NCBI GenBank assembly: GCA_905181885.1
Contig: CAJIZI010000002.1
Coordinates: 1-64,000, forward strand
Source: an uncultured Gammaproteobacteria bacterium
GTDB lineage: Bacteria > Pseudomonadota > Gammaproteobacteria > Nitrosococcales > Methylophagaceae
Direction of reading: 5' to 3'
Length of the DNA: 64,000 nucleotides
The notes under the pieces were generated by a model. The model did not search any database. It had not been told where the DNA came from and was given only the letters and a program-made list of their open reading frames with translations. Below, piece by piece: positions 36,043-46,659 of the stretch (positions are counted from its first letter, which is position 1; each line of letters starts with the position of its first letter). The position numbers and the translations under genes were made by a program.

Positions 36043-38277
36043 CTAGTCTTGATCGTACCCTAAAATACTGCGTCCTAGAAGCGCATCTGTTTTTTTACCG
36101 AAATTACCTAATCCTTTCAATTCAACCTGAAACAAGAGCGCCAAATTTCGATCTTGATCTGATGCATCATTTACATAGTCTCGAATTACTAGTCGAGTTG
36201 CCCAGCAGCAACTTTGATACTCAACACCAGCTAGGCCCTCTAGTAAAGAGCCATCTCGAATAGAACGATAATATCGTCCTACAACACTCCATTGATTAGA
36301 GATTGGAAGTCGACCTGAAATATCCACTTGCTCTAAGCCATTCAATACTGAGGTGCCATCCCGACGATATCGATGGGAAATATTCAATAGCTGCTCGTTA
36401 TTACCCCTATATCTCAATTGTAATGACGATAAGTTTGATATGTTTCCATGAGGATTCCATTGGAGTTCACCGCGGGCTGTCCAATCTCTAGCAATTGCTG
36501 CTGATACTTCGGCTACCATATCAGAATCTGAACGCGTTCCTTTCTTTCCAGATGGCATTACCACATCTCGATCCTGAAAGTGTTGAATTTTACCTAAACT
36601 TGCTCGAAAATGAACTCGACCAGTTTCAGAGTTAATAATCTTGCTTGTTAATGCCATTGATAATCGATTAGCATCGCCAACACGATCGTTACCTGAAAAG
36701 TGATTATAGGCAAATAGTGAACCGAAATGAAAAGTTCTCATGCTACTGTCAAAAATAGGAATATCACTTTGATCACGATCTGGTACATACAAATAAAAGG
36801 CCCGAGGCTCAAGGGTGTGTATATAATTGGTGCTAGATATCGTCATATCTCGCTCAAAAAACAGACCTGTGTCAACACTAAAAATTGGTAAAGTACGGCT
36901 AGGAGAATCGTCACTCAGCCCTGTAGTATTCGCATTCAAATCATATCGTGTATGTTTTAAACTCATGCGTGGCGTCATAAATGCAGCTGCTGATTGTAGC
37001 GGCAGACTCATTGATGGCTCTATATGGATCCGACGACCAGCAACCAAATCTGCATGGTCAAACTCTGTGAACTCGGCACGTAAGCCATAGCTTAAGCCCA
37101 AAAGCTGATCAGGTAACGATCCTTGTAACGACAGTTGAGGTAGACGTTGATAAGGTTTGAGCGCTTTTGTAATAGTTTGATAGCCCTGTAAATTGCCCTT
37201 GAAAGTCCAATTATCACTATTATAATTAACTTTTAAGCCGCGTTTAAGGTGTGTCGTACTAGCCAAACTCAAATTAGAGCCAAAATCTTCCAAGTAGGCA
37301 CTATCTGACACGTAGTTGTAATCAATATCACTTGACCAACCAGATTTAAAACGGCTGCTATGATTCAATGAAAAATGTTTCCGATCCATGCCATAAAATG
37401 GGTTTATGTCATCACCGTCTTTTTTCAATTCATCACTTTCAAGAAAACCTAAATTAACCTCGCCGCTTCCTTGCTGATATTTGTATCTATATTGACCATT
37501 TATTTGCAAGCCTCGTTCAGACATATAGCGAGGGGTAACTGTCGCATCGCTTCCAGGGGCAATGTTCCAGTAAAAAGGAGTTTGAATGTCCAGCCCTGTT
37601 TCACTACTACTCCCTATAGATGGGACTAATAGCCCTGATTTACGTTCATCATTAAGAGGGAAAGTAATGTATGGGGTATAAAATACCGGTACATCCTTAA
37701 TACGGACAACGACATCCATTGCAGTACCAACCGCTTCCTGATGATCTAAGTGCACCTCAGTCGCTTTTAAGCTCCAAAAATTATCACTCTTCAAACATGT
37801 TGTATAACTCGCATTGTGAAGGTCCGTTTCGCTCGCACCATTCTTAGATACATAACCTGCTTCTCCGCGAGCATGTGATCGCCGCAAAAGATACTCAGCG
37901 TCAATTAACACCCCTCTATCTGAATTCAGCGACCATTCAGCTTGCTCTGCATCTAAAATAATATCGCTATCACGTAACCTCAATTTATTTTGAGCCGTTA
38001 TTATGCCCGAGGATTGGTTGTAACTAGCACGATTAGTAGTTAATTCTTGACCACCACGTTTAACCACAACATTGCCTTTAAAAATAGAGGTCCCTTTACC
38101 GACTAATTGAGCATTGTCAGCCTCGATATCAACCAACTCTCCATCCATTTCCTGAGTAGAGTTTAAAAAACCAGTGTTTTTTGTTAAATCACAATAAGGC
38201 AAAGTAGCTTGTTTCGCCGTCACTGAGGTATTAAAGCACGACAATGCAACCATAAATAAAACAATCAGTTTCCGCAT
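36043..38277 (-). CDS. lptD: LPS-assembly outer-membrane protein LptD
   Basis: A 744-residue outer-membrane beta-barrel that, with LptE, inserts LPS in the outer leaflet. The ATG at 38277 starts the signal peptide MRKLIVLFMVALSCFNTSVTA (the track's TTG start adds four residues). The periplasmic jellyroll (ELVDIEADNAQLVGKGTSIFKGNVVVKRGGQ) is followed by the barrel: PVFYTPYITFPLNDERKSGLLVPSIG, PRAFYLYVPDRDQSDIPIFDSS, and C-terminal GVEYQSCCWATRLV with the paired cysteines used in disulfide maturation. Complete. The 112-nt gap to surA may hold an internal promoter. Confidence 0.97.
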   Translation of the reverse strand: MRKLIVLFMVALSCFNTSVTAKQATLPYCDLTKNTGFLNSTQEMDGELVDIEADNAQLVGKGTSIFKGNVVVKRGGQELTTNRASYNQSSGIITAQNKLRLRDSDIILDAEQAEWSLNSDRGVLIDAEYLLRRSHARGEAGYVSKNGASETDLHNASYTTCLKSDNFWSLKATEVHLDHQEAVGTAMDVVVRIKDVPVFYTPYITFPLNDERKSGLLVPSIGSSSETGLDIQTPFYWNIAPGSDATVTPRYMSERGLQINGQYRYKYQQGSGEVNLGFLESDELKKDGDDINPFYGMDRKHFSLNHSSRFKSGWSSDIDYNYVSDSAYLEDFGSNLSLASTTHLKRGLKVNYNSDNWTFKGNLQGYQTITKALKPYQRLPQLSLQGSLPDQLLGLSYGLRAEFTEFDHADLVAGRRIHIEPSMSLPLQSAAAFMTPRMSLKHTRYDLNANTTGLSDDSPSRTLPIFSVDTGLFFERDMTISSTNYIHTLEPRAFYLYVPDRDQSDIPIFDSSMRTFHFGSLFAYNHFSGNDRVGDANRLSMALTSKIINSETGRVHFRASLGKIQHFQDRDVVMPSGKKGTRSDSDMVAEVSAAIARDWTARGELQWNPHGNISNLSSLQLRYRGNNEQLLNISHRYRRDGTSVLNGLEQVDISGRLPISNQWSVVGRYYRSIRDGSLLEGLAGVEYQSCCWATRLVIRDYVNDASDQDRNLALLFQVELKGLGNFGKKTDALLGRSILGYDQD

Positions 38278-38517
38278 TATTTGTCCCAAAGCAATAACTA
38301 AATAATTATTCGACGGAGTCGAATAAAGAGTATTCTAAGATTCTTCTCATACAAATGAGTTTTCATCAAATTGTCACTACTATAGCGGATCCAGAACACA
38401 ATACGAAATACCTAATCTTAAGTCCTCTGACTATACTTTTCAAAAGTGACTTTAACGACTATATTCTATACATATGCACTAGTCCTTGTTGCTGCCTCTA
38501 TGTTTTGAAAGTATTTG

Positions 38518-38546
38518 TTGACAGCGAAATTTGAAATCCATATAGT
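38518..38546 (+). promoter_or_regulatory. Strong sigma70 promoter of the tRNA-Ala/tRNA-Glu operon
   Basis: TTGACA (38518-38523), 17 nt, TATAGT (38541-38546), then a GC-rich discriminator ATGCGC, as expected for a stable-RNA promoter under stringent control. The predicted start, near 38553, is about 8 nt before the tRNA-Ala 5' end. Confidence 0.75.
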
Positions 38547-38560
38547 ATGCGCTTGCTTTC

Positions 38561-38636
<76 letters not shown>

Positions 38637-38656
38637 GTAACAAAGCACCGTTTTAG

Positions 38657-38732
38657 GTCCCCATCGTCTAGAGGCCTAGGACACCGCCCTTTCACGGCGG
38701 TAACGGGGGTTCGAACCCCCCTGGGGACGCCA
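38657..38732 (+). tRNA. tRNA-Glu (TTC)
   Basis: A 76-nt cloverleaf with CCA: acceptor GTCCCCA/TGGGGAC, anticodon loop CTTTCAC (TTC), T-arm GTTCGAACC. It is 20 nt after tRNA-Ala, one transcript. Confidence 0.97.
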
Positions 38733-38738
38733 TATAAG

Positions 38739-38775
38739 AAAGGGCCAGCGTGTTAACGCTGGCCCTTTTCTATTT
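38739..38775 (+). terminator. Terminator of the tRNA-Ala/tRNA-Glu operon
   Basis: AAAGGGCCAGCG-TGTTAA-CGCTGGCCCTTTT, a 12-bp stem with a T-rich tail. The A-rich left flank may also serve lptG on the minus strand. Confidence 0.88.
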
Positions 38776-38813
38776 TAATACCACTAACAAGCCCACTCCT
38801 CAAGATAGCCTCG

Positions 38814-39878
38814 CTAATAAATCCGTCTCATTCCATAATAACCCAAACCTGCAAACAAAAAAGTCGGTAAAGCCGCAGAAAACCAAGGTGCAAGACCAAA
38901 GACAATACCAATGTTTTGGAAGCTTTGATTAAACAAGTGAAAACCAATTCCCACTAGAGCCCCAACCAATATCCGGCCACCGATCGGTGCGGACCTTAAT
39001 GGTCCAAAAACAAAAGGCACGGCTAAAAAAACCATAACAGCTGAACTCAAAGGCATCATCACTTTCATCCAAAATGCCATTTGATAATGATTCACAGATT
39101 GATGGTTTTTGTCCAAATATTCAATATATTCAAGTAAGGACCAAACGGGTAAAAACTCAGGCGGAACTATAACAATATCAAGCATATCTGGGTTTAAAGA
39201 AAATTCCCACTGTGTCTGTTTAGCAGTACTCACCTTAGCCCCGTCCTTATCTAGTGAGCTCTGTACAACCTCTGATAATATCCAACCCTCGTCCTCATAA
39301 CTTGCCTCTTCAGCTTTCGTCACAGTCAGTAGGCGGTTGTCGCCATCAAACTTATAAATTAAAATATCCTGAAAACGACCATCAGGTAAGATTCGCGCAA
39401 TATGATTAAAATGTCTTCCATCCCTAGTCCAAAATCCATTTTCAGTTCGCGTGCTTACTGTTCCCGTTTGCGCCATTGACTGGATTTCACGTGCTTTTTG
39501 CTCTGCTGTGGGCCTTATTACTTCTCCCACAAACAAAGCAATACACATCAGAGCTAAAGCTACCAACATGACAGCCTTGCTTATTTTCTCAATAGAAATA
39601 CCTGCAGCACGCATTACAACAAGTTCGGTTTGACTTGCCAAACTACCCAAACCTAATACGCTTCCCAACAATGCCGCCACAGGCAATAATTCATAGAACC
39701 GTTTTGGCGTAGATAATGCTAAAAAGGATAATACGTCTCCAAGCTGATATTTACCTTTACCAATATCTTCCAGTTCAGAAATAAAATCTATGAAGGTATA
39801 CAAGCCAAGTAATACCAGCAAAACTAAGCCAGTGCTCGCCAAAATAGTCTTAGCAATGTAGCGTTGTAATATTGTCAC
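38814..39878 (-). CDS. lptG: LPS export ABC permease LptG
   Basis: A 354-residue YjgP/YjgQ permease of the LptB2FGC machine that extracts LPS from the inner membrane. ILQRYIAKTILASTGLVLLVLLGLYTFIDFISELEDIG is the LptG N-terminus, followed by six TM helices with a periplasmic jellyroll between helices 3 and 4 and an end GYYGMRRIY. The start codon is GTG, overlapping the lptF stop as GTGA. Complete. Confidence 0.96.
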   Translation of the reverse strand: MTILQRYIAKTILASTGLVLLVLLGLYTFIDFISELEDIGKGKYQLGDVLSFLALSTPKRFYELLPVAALLGSVLGLGSLASQTELVVMRAAGISIEKISKAVMLVALALMCIALFVGEVIRPTAEQKAREIQSMAQTGTVSTRTENGFWTRDGRHFNHIARILPDGRFQDILIYKFDGDNRLLTVTKAEEASYEDEGWILSEVVQSSLDKDGAKVSTAKQTQWEFSLNPDMLDIVIVPPEFLPVWSLLEYIEYLDKNHQSVNHYQMAFWMKVMMPLSSAVMVFLAVPFVFGPLRSAPIGGRILVGALVGIGFHLFNQSFQNIGIVFGLAPWFSAALPTFLFAGLGYYGMRRIY

Positions 39879-41011
39879 GATTGGTGACCTTTATTAGGTT
39901 TATATTGCACCCACAGTTGGCTGACTTTTTGCTGGTTAAACAACAGTAATAAAACAACAATCAGCAGCAGATGTACCCATAAACCACCCAGCCAAGGTGA
40001 TATAACACCCTTAGCTACCCATGCTCGAGATATGCCCAATAGATTGCTATAAATTATATAAAGTAAAATCGCAGGTAGAAGTCCAGCGTAACGACCTTGT
40101 CTAGGACCTGTATTAGCAAAATGCATTGCAAAAAAACATAACAGCACTGTCATAATTGCAGCGGAAATACGCCACTGAATTTCAGCTAAATCTTTATTTT
40201 CCCCACGTGTCCACAAATCCGAGGTAGAAAGAGACTTATGACGATCTCTAACTTGTTTATCTCCACCCTTTTCAACTAGTAAACTATGAGTTTCAAACTC
40301 GAAAATGACGAAATTCTTATCGCCAGCTTGTCCCTCATAACGATAACCATCTTCCAATACTAAATATTTATTTCCAGTCTGGGAATCAATATCAAACCGT
40401 CCTCGTTTGGCCCTAAAAATAAGGGGTCTCTCACCACGGTCAATCTCAATAAACACACTTTCCATCTTTTGATTGTCATTACTTAAGCCCTGAGAATAGA
40501 AAGTCCAACTACCATCACGACTTTCTTTAAAACTACCCGCAACAAGACCACTAGTATCAGCCGCCATTTTTGCTCTTTGTTCTAATTCATAACGGCCTGA
40601 CAATACATTAGGTACGATTGCTAATGACAACATAGCCACAACCAATGCGGTTGAAATGGAGAAGATAGCAACATTACGTATCACGCGCTGATTCGGTATG
40701 CCACAAGCGGCTATGACCGTAAGTTCGCTATCAGAATTCATTCGCCCTAGTGCTAATAGAACTGCTAGAAAAGCCCCTATCGGTAGCAATAATGATAACG
40801 CTCCTAGTGAGCTGTAACCCAATAGAGTAAAGATTACCTCACCTGGTAAATTACCCAAGGCAGCCTGCCCTAGATACCTAGAAAAACGCGTTGCAACATA
40901 AATCAGCCACAAGACACCGGTAACAGCTATCAAGTTTAATGAAAACTCGCGTAATAAATAGCGGTCGATCACTAAAAAATTTGCACAGATAATTTTACGA
41001 ATAGCAGGCAT
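39875..41011 (-). CDS. lptF: LPS export ABC permease LptF
   Basis: A 378-residue partner permease of LptG. LIDRYLLREF-like N-terminus (VIDRYLLREFSLNLIAV), LLPIGAFLAVLLALGRMNSDSELTVIAACGI coupling region, periplasmic domain around FYSQGLSNDNQKMESVFIEID, and C-terminal LLPAILLYIIYSNLLGISRAWV. The ATG start adds about 13 residues before the usual N-terminus; a GTG at VIDRYLL could be the true start. It is divergent from pepA by 151 nt. Confidence 0.95.
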   Translation of the reverse strand: MPAIRKIICANFLVIDRYLLREFSLNLIAVTGVLWLIYVATRFSRYLGQAALGNLPGEVIFTLLGYSSLGALSLLLPIGAFLAVLLALGRMNSDSELTVIAACGIPNQRVIRNVAIFSISTALVVAMLSLAIVPNVLSGRYELEQRAKMAADTSGLVAGSFKESRDGSWTFYSQGLSNDNQKMESVFIEIDRGERPLIFRAKRGRFDIDSQTGNKYLVLEDGYRYEGQAGDKNFVIFEFETHSLLVEKGGDKQVRDRHKSLSTSDLWTRGENKDLAEIQWRISAAIMTVLLCFFAMHFANTGPRQGRYAGLLPAILLYIIYSNLLGISRAWVAKGVISPWLGGLWVHLLLIVVLLLLFNQQKVSQLWVQYKPNKGHQS

Positions 41012-41162
41012 TAATTAATAGTCTTAGTTACAATAGAGTTATATAAAAGAAAAAAACAGCTCACTCCCTATCAGTACAATCATTACTTTTAAGGCTAAAG
41101 CTATTATCTTTTTTTAATGTTAAGTTTGCAGTCTAAATCATCTACGCTCATAGGAGAAATTA

Positions 41163-42653
41163 ATGCAGTATTTTGTCACAACTAATACACCCGCAGCAGA
41201 AAAAACAGATTGCGTGGTCATTGCCATCTTCGAACAAAGCTTACTAAGCTCGGCCGCTACAGCCCTTAATGACAGTACCAACGGGCGAATAGCATCTATT
41301 GTTAAGCGTGGTGATATTACAGGTAAAGCGGGTCAAACATTACTACTCCATGATCTTGATGGTGTCAAAAGCCCTCGTGTTTTATTAGTCGGTTGCGGTA
41401 AAAAAACAGGCATAAAAGAAAATGACTTTAACACTATCATTACTGCCGTTACAAAAATGCTAGACAACTCTGCCGCAGAACAAGCAAGCTTATATTTAAA
41501 CGACCTTAACGTCAGTGATAGGCCAGTACAATGGTTAGTTACACAGGCCATCATTGTGGCCGAATCAAGTTTATATCAATATACGACAACTAAAAGTAAT
41601 CCAAAAACCACTAAAAACCCGATCGAACGACTCTCATTTTTTACTGATGTTAATGAAGTTGAAGTTAGACAAGCTACTGCTAACGGACTTGCGATTGCTA
41701 ACGGTATGCATTTGGCCAGGGAACTTGGTGATTTACCAGCTAATGTTTGTACTCCTAGTTATCTCGCAGAACAAGCAGAACAAATTGGTAAACAATTTGA
41801 TAACGTTACGACAACAATCTTAGATGAAGATGAGATGGAGTCACTAGGTATGGGGTCTCTACTCTCAGTTTCTCGAGGAAGTCGCCAACCCGCCAAACTC
41901 ATCACCATGAACTATCAGGGCGCTAACGATGAAAAGCCCGTAGTGCTAGTTGGCAAAGGCCTAACTTTTGATTCTGGAGGTATTTCACTCAAGCCCCCCG
42001 GCGGTATGGATGAGATGAAATATGATATGTGTGGTAGTGCCAGTGTTTTCGGTACAATTACTGCCATCGCTGAACTTAATTTACCCATTAATGTAATAGG
42101 GCTCGTACCTAGTTCAGAAAACATGCCTGATGGTGATGCCAATAAGCCTGGTGATATCGTTACCAGTATGGCTGGTAAGACAATTGAAATCTTAAATACT
42201 GACGCTGAAGGACGATTAATTTTATGTGATGCATTAACCTACAGTGAACGTTTTGACCCGGCTGTCGTTATAGATATCGCCACATTAACCGGTGCCATTA
42301 TAGTGGCCTTAGGTAGTAAAACAACTGGTTTAATGGCCAACGATCAAAAGCTAGCTGATGATTTACTTCAAGCAGGCCTTGATAGTCACGATAAAGCTTG
42401 GCAGCTGCCTTTATGGGATGAATATCAGGAGCAACTTGACAGTAACTTTGCTGATATTGCTAACATAGGAAGTAAGGGAGCTGGAAGTATCACAGCGGCT
42501 TGTTTCTTATCTCGTTTTACAGAGAAATTTACATGGGCCCATCTTGATATTGCTGGTACTGCATGGACAAGTGGCGGTAAAGCAAAAGGTGCCACCGGTC
42601 GTCCCGTTCCGATGCTAGTACAGTACTTAATGAATCGCATAAGTAAAAATTAA
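41163..42653 (+). CDS. pepA: Cytosol (leucyl) aminopeptidase PepA
   Basis: A 496-residue M17 metallo-aminopeptidase; homologues also bind DNA in Xer recombination and carAB control. The catalytic domain shows LVGKGLTFDSGGISLKPPGGMDEMKYDMCG (zinc ligands and Lys) and the signature NTDAEGRLILCDALTY, with C-terminal IAGTAWTSGGKAKGATGRPV. GGAGAA precedes the ATG. The order pepA-holC-valS is conserved in gammaproteobacteria. Confidence 0.97.
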   Translation: MQYFVTTNTPAAEKTDCVVIAIFEQSLLSSAATALNDSTNGRIASIVKRGDITGKAGQTLLLHDLDGVKSPRVLLVGCGKKTGIKENDFNTIITAVTKMLDNSAAEQASLYLNDLNVSDRPVQWLVTQAIIVAESSLYQYTTTKSNPKTTKNPIERLSFFTDVNEVEVRQATANGLAIANGMHLARELGDLPANVCTPSYLAEQAEQIGKQFDNVTTTILDEDEMESLGMGSLLSVSRGSRQPAKLITMNYQGANDEKPVVLVGKGLTFDSGGISLKPPGGMDEMKYDMCGSASVFGTITAIAELNLPINVIGLVPSSENMPDGDANKPGDIVTSMAGKTIEILNTDAEGRLILCDALTYSERFDPAVVIDIATLTGAIIVALGSKTTGLMANDQKLADDLLQAGLDSHDKAWQLPLWDEYQEQLDSNFADIANIGSKGAGSITAACFLSRFTEKFTWAHLDIAGTAWTSGGKAKGATGRPVPMLVQYLMNRISKN

Positions 42654-42668
42654 GTAACAGTATTAAAA

Positions 42669-43103
42669 ATGACTCGGATCAGCTTTTATATTTTAAAAAG
42701 TTCACAAGAACACGACCGGCAAGTATTTGCTTGCCGGTTAATTGAAAAAGCTCATGCGAAAGGCAACCAGATTTATATTCATGCAGACAGTCAGGAACAA
42801 GCAAATCAATTCAATGACTTATTGTGGTCATTTAGATCTGACAGTTTTGTACCTCATCAACTTATGTACGACACATCTCAAACAACACAGGATGACTGTC
42901 CTATTCTGATTGGCCATGAATCTACTCCACCCCGACTAATGAATCTATTAATCAATCTTAGCTCTGAACAACCGATGTTTTTCAGTCAATTTGAACGTGT
43001 TGCCGAATTTATTAATGATAATGAGACCACCAAAGCACAAGGCCGAGAACGCTACCAATTTTACAAAGAACGCGGCTACGAATTAGAAAGCCACAACCTT
43101 TAA
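42669..43103 (+). CDS. holC: DNA polymerase III chi subunit
   Basis: A 144-residue clamp-loader accessory that links polymerase III to [42 protein letters not shown] and [15 protein letters not shown] are characteristic, with [37 protein letters not shown] at the end. It starts 15 nt after pepA. Confidence 0.94.
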   Translation: MTRISFYILKSSQEHDRQVFACRLIEKAHAKGNQIYIHADSQEQANQFNDLLWSFRSDSFVPHQLMYDTSQTTQDDCPILIGHESTPPRLMNLLINLSSEQPMFFSQFERVAEFINDNETTKAQGRERYQFYKERGYELESHNL

Positions 43104-43204
43104 ATGGCTCTGAGTCAAACTTACAATTTTTACAGAAAAGCATTGGCTCAACACGTTACAATAGCTGTATCAATTTAACGACTAACTTAAAAAATAAAGC
43201 AATC

Positions 43205-45961
43205 ATGGAAAAAACCTACGACCCCGACCAGATAGAACAAACTTGGTATAAAAAATGGGAAAAAGATGGTGAGTTTTCACCTTCTGGTAAAGGGACACCT
43301 TATGCCATTATGCTGCCCCCACCCAATGTGACGGGGAGCCTTCATATGGGCCATGGTTTTAATAACACCATCATGGATACGCTTACTCGATATCACCGAA
43401 TGAAGGGAGATAACACCTTATGGCAACCTGGTACGGATCATGCCGGCATTGCCACTCAGATGGTAGTCGAACGTCAATTGAATGCTGAAGGTAAAACACG
43501 CCATGATCTAGGTCGCGCACAATTTATTGACCGCGTTTGGGATTGGAAAAAAGAGTCTGGTGATAACATAACACGTCAATTGCGTCGTCTAGGCTCATCT
43601 CTAGACTGGTCTCGCGATCGATTTACTATGGATGATGGTCTATCTGAATCCGTTAAGCATGTCTTTATTAAGCTCCATAAAGAAGGCCTGATATACCGTG
43701 GAAAACGCCTCGTCAATTGGGATCCTGTTCTACACACAGCTGTCTCTGACTTAGAGGTATTATCTCAGGAAGAGTCGGGGCATTTATGGCATTTCAAATA
43801 CCCATTAACTGATGGATCTGGCCACCTCATTGTAGCTACAACAAGACCTGAGACTATGCTCGGTGATACGGCCGTAGCCGTGCACCCTGATGATGAACGC
43901 TATAGTCATTTAGTTGGCAGAATGATCACATTGCCACTCGTTGGCCGTGAAATACCAATAATTGCTGATGACTATGTCGATCCTGAATTTGGTACAGGTT
44001 GTGTGAAAATAACTCCTGCTCATGACTTTAATGATGCTGAAATGGGCCAACGTCATAACTTAGAGAAAATAAATATTCTCACCATTGATGCTGCCATTAA
44101 TGAAAATGCACCTGATAAGTACCGAGGACTTGATCGTTACAAAGCACGAAAAGTAATCGTACAAGACTTCGATGACCTAAACTTGTTAGATAGTGTTAAG
44201 GAGCACAAACTCATGGTTCCCCGAGGTGATAGAACTGGAGCTGTCATTGAACCTCTACTAACAGACCAATGGTATGTCAAAGCTGATGTATTGGCCAAAC
44301 CAGCAGTCAAAGCAGTTCAAGAAGGAAAAGTAAAGTTTGTACCAGGTAATTGGGATAAAACCTTTTATAACTGGATGGATGGTATCCAAGATTGGTGCAT
44401 ATCTCGACAAATATGGTGGGGGCACCGCATCCCTGCATGGTACGATGACCAGAATAATATATACGTCGGGCAAGATGAAGGTAGTGTTAGAAAAGACAAT
44501 AATATCCCGTCCACAACGCCACTAAGACAAGATGAAGATGTATTAGACACCTGGTTCTCATCTGCACTTTGGCCATTCTCAACACTAGGCTGGCCAGAAA
44601 ATACTGATGCTGTCAAAACTTGGTACCCCGGTAGTGTTTTAGTAACAGGTTTTGATATTATATTCTTCTGGGTTGCCAGAATGATGATGATTGGTCTACA
44701 TTTTATGGACGAAGTGCCATTTAAAGAAGTTTATATTCATGGGCTAGTTCGTGATTCTCACGGTCATAAGATGTCGAAGTCAAAAGGTAATGTCCTTGAT
44801 CCCATAGATATTATTGATGGTATTGAACTAGAAACATTAGTAAAAAAACGCACCTCGGGAATGATGCAGCCCGCATTAGCTGCCAAAATAGAAAAAGCAA
44901 CTCGTAAAGAGTTCCCCGATGGCATTAATGGTCATGGCACAGACGCTCTACGATTTACGTTTGCATCACTCGCATCTACAGGCCGTGATATCAATTTCGA
45001 TATGAACCGTATTGCAGGTTATCGTAACTTCTGCAATAAATTATGGAATGCTGCCCGCTATGTCTTGATAAATACAGAAGGGCAAGATACTGGCATCAAT
45101 AATGATAATATTGAATTGAGTCTCGCTGACCGTTGGATCCTCTCGCGACTTCAGACCACAATACTCGATGTGACTACAGCCATTGATAATTATCGATTTG
45201 ATCATGCTGCACAAGGAATTTACGAGTTTATTTGGAACCATTATTGTGACTGGTATTTAGAATTATCTAAACCTGTGTTGACCAATGAAAATGCTTCCGA
45301 AGCAGCGCAGCGCGGAACACGTAAAACCTTAGTTATAGTTTTAGAAAGTGTACTTCGCCTCACTCATCCGATCATGCCCTTCATCACAGAGGAAATTTGG
45401 CAAACCCTAGCACCACTCGCAGGTAAATCTGCTGATGGTAGTATCATGAGTCAGCCATATCCTCTAGTCGATAATGAGCAACTAGATGTCATTGCAGTTG
45501 CTGATATGGAATGGTTAATGGAGTTCATAACCGGTGTACGTTCAATCCGCTCACAAATGAATATTCCTCCTAAAAAGAAACTAGATGTACAGCTTAAAGA
45601 TTCTACGAAATATGACCAAAAGAGATTATCAGCTAATCATGAATTTTTAAGCCGTTTGGCAAACCTTGAATCCATCACATTACTCAAAGGTGATGCGCCT
45701 GCTGCTGCAACGGCATTAGTCGGTAAAATGGAAATACTCATCCCATTAGATGGGTTAATAGATAAAAATGCGGAAATTCAACGGCTTGATAAAGAAATAA
45801 CTAAGTTTGAAAAAATCATCAAACAATCAACTGATAAACTTAACAATGATAACTACGTTGCTAAGGCACCCGCAGATGTTGTTCAAAAAGAGAGAGATAA
45901 ACTTGGTGACATCGAGCAGGCCTTATCGCAATTGCAGCAACAGCGCCAATCTTTAACTTAA
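43205..45961 (+). CDS. valS: Valyl-tRNA synthetase
   Basis: A 918-residue class Ia synthetase. N-terminal [23 protein letters not shown]-like signature [14 protein letters not shown], editing domain with [24 protein letters not shown] loop [16 protein letters not shown], anticodon-binding domain and a C-terminal coiled coil ([19 protein letters not shown]-type, about 850-918). Complete and of normal length. It ends before a clear terminator. Confidence 0.98.
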   Translation: MEKTYDPDQIEQTWYKKWEKDGEFSPSGKGTPYAIMLPPPNVTGSLHMGHGFNNTIMDTLTRYHRMKGDNTLWQPGTDHAGIATQMVVERQLNAEGKTRHDLGRAQFIDRVWDWKKESGDNITRQLRRLGSSLDWSRDRFTMDDGLSESVKHVFIKLHKEGLIYRGKRLVNWDPVLHTAVSDLEVLSQEESGHLWHFKYPLTDGSGHLIVATTRPETMLGDTAVAVHPDDERYSHLVGRMITLPLVGREIPIIADDYVDPEFGTGCVKITPAHDFNDAEMGQRHNLEKINILTIDAAINENAPDKYRGLDRYKARKVIVQDFDDLNLLDSVKEHKLMVPRGDRTGAVIEPLLTDQWYVKADVLAKPAVKAVQEGKVKFVPGNWDKTFYNWMDGIQDWCISRQIWWGHRIPAWYDDQNNIYVGQDEGSVRKDNNIPSTTPLRQDEDVLDTWFSSALWPFSTLGWPENTDAVKTWYPGSVLVTGFDIIFFWVARMMMIGLHFMDEVPFKEVYIHGLVRDSHGHKMSKSKGNVLDPIDIIDGIELETLVKKRTSGMMQPALAAKIEKATRKEFPDGINGHGTDALRFTFASLASTGRDINFDMNRIAGYRNFCNKLWNAARYVLINTEGQDTGINNDNIELSLADRWILSRLQTTILDVTTAIDNYRFDHAAQGIYEFIWNHYCDWYLELSKPVLTNENASEAAQRGTRKTLVIVLESVLRLTHPIMPFITEEIWQTLAPLAGKSADGSIMSQPYPLVDNEQLDVIAVADMEWLMEFITGVRSIRSQMNIPPKKKLDVQLKDSTKYDQKRLSANHEFLSRLANLESITLLKGDAPAAATALVGKMEILIPLDGLIDKNAEIQRLDKEITKFEKIIKQSTDKLNNDNYVAKAPADVVQKERDKLGDIEQALSQLQQQRQSLT

Positions 45962-45980
45962 GTTAGCTCCACACCAATAT

Positions 45981-46013
45981 AAAAAGCCTAGCATGCTCTC
46001 ATGCTAGGCTTTT
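45981..46013. terminator. Terminator after valS
   Basis: AAAAGCCTAGCATG-CTCT-CATGCTAGGCTTTT, a 14-bp stem with A and T flanks. It closes valS and may serve the converging AhpD-like gene. Confidence 0.85.
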
Positions 46014-46082
46014 ACAAGTACTGTCTTACAGGCTTTGATTACATTTCAAGTGGCTTAATCTCCCTTCGAAATAAATAAAGGC

Positions 46083-46382
46083 TTAAAGCAAATGTGTACC
46101 GTGAGTAAGTGCAGCACCTGCTCTTAGGGCAGTTGCAACAAAAACAGTTTCAGATAGCTCTTGCTCCGTTGCACCCGCTTTTTTAGCAGCTGCTTTATGT
46201 ACTTCTAGGCAATAAGGACATTGAGTTGTTAAGGCAACAGCCAAAGCCATCAATTCTTTGTATTTTACTGGAATTGCACCATCTGCAAGCGCAGCTTTAT
46301 CAAGTGCTTGAAACGCAGCTAGCGCCTCAGGTGTATTCTTTTGCAGCGTGGCTAATTTATCCAGGTTAGACATATCATACAT
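46083..46382 (-). CDS. Carboxymuconolactone decarboxylase (AhpD-like) family protein
   Basis: A 99-residue single CMD domain. The CxxC-H motif CPYCLEVHKAAAKKAG is the AhpD-type redox centre, preceded by VKYKELMALAVALTTQ and followed by LSETVFVATALRAGAALTHG. Likely a disulfide-linked peroxidase or reductase component; the substrate is unknown. The ATG at 46382 is 9 nt after GGGG; the second ATG (46373) is less well placed. No ahpC is nearby. Confidence 0.88.
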   Translation of the reverse strand: MYDMSNLDKLATLQKNTPEALAAFQALDKAALADGAIPVKYKELMALAVALTTQCPYCLEVHKAAAKKAGATEQELSETVFVATALRAGAALTHGTHLL

Positions 46383-46659
46383 TTCTACTTTCCCCTCATT
46401 ATGGTGTCGTATATAAATAAAACTTTATTGGTTCAGCCAAGTGACTAAAGACCAACTACTAGACTATTGGATTGTTGACTTAAGATCAAGCTATCATCAG
46501 TGAGAAAAAAAGACTTACTTTTAAACCTCACGTGACAGCTGATAGTAAAATGAACTGCTCTTATGCCCTCTTTATCTTTTATAAATAAAACAGTTCTATT
46601 AGTTTATTTTATAATAACTAACACCCGTAAAACTCATAAGCCTCAGTATAGCCTCAATT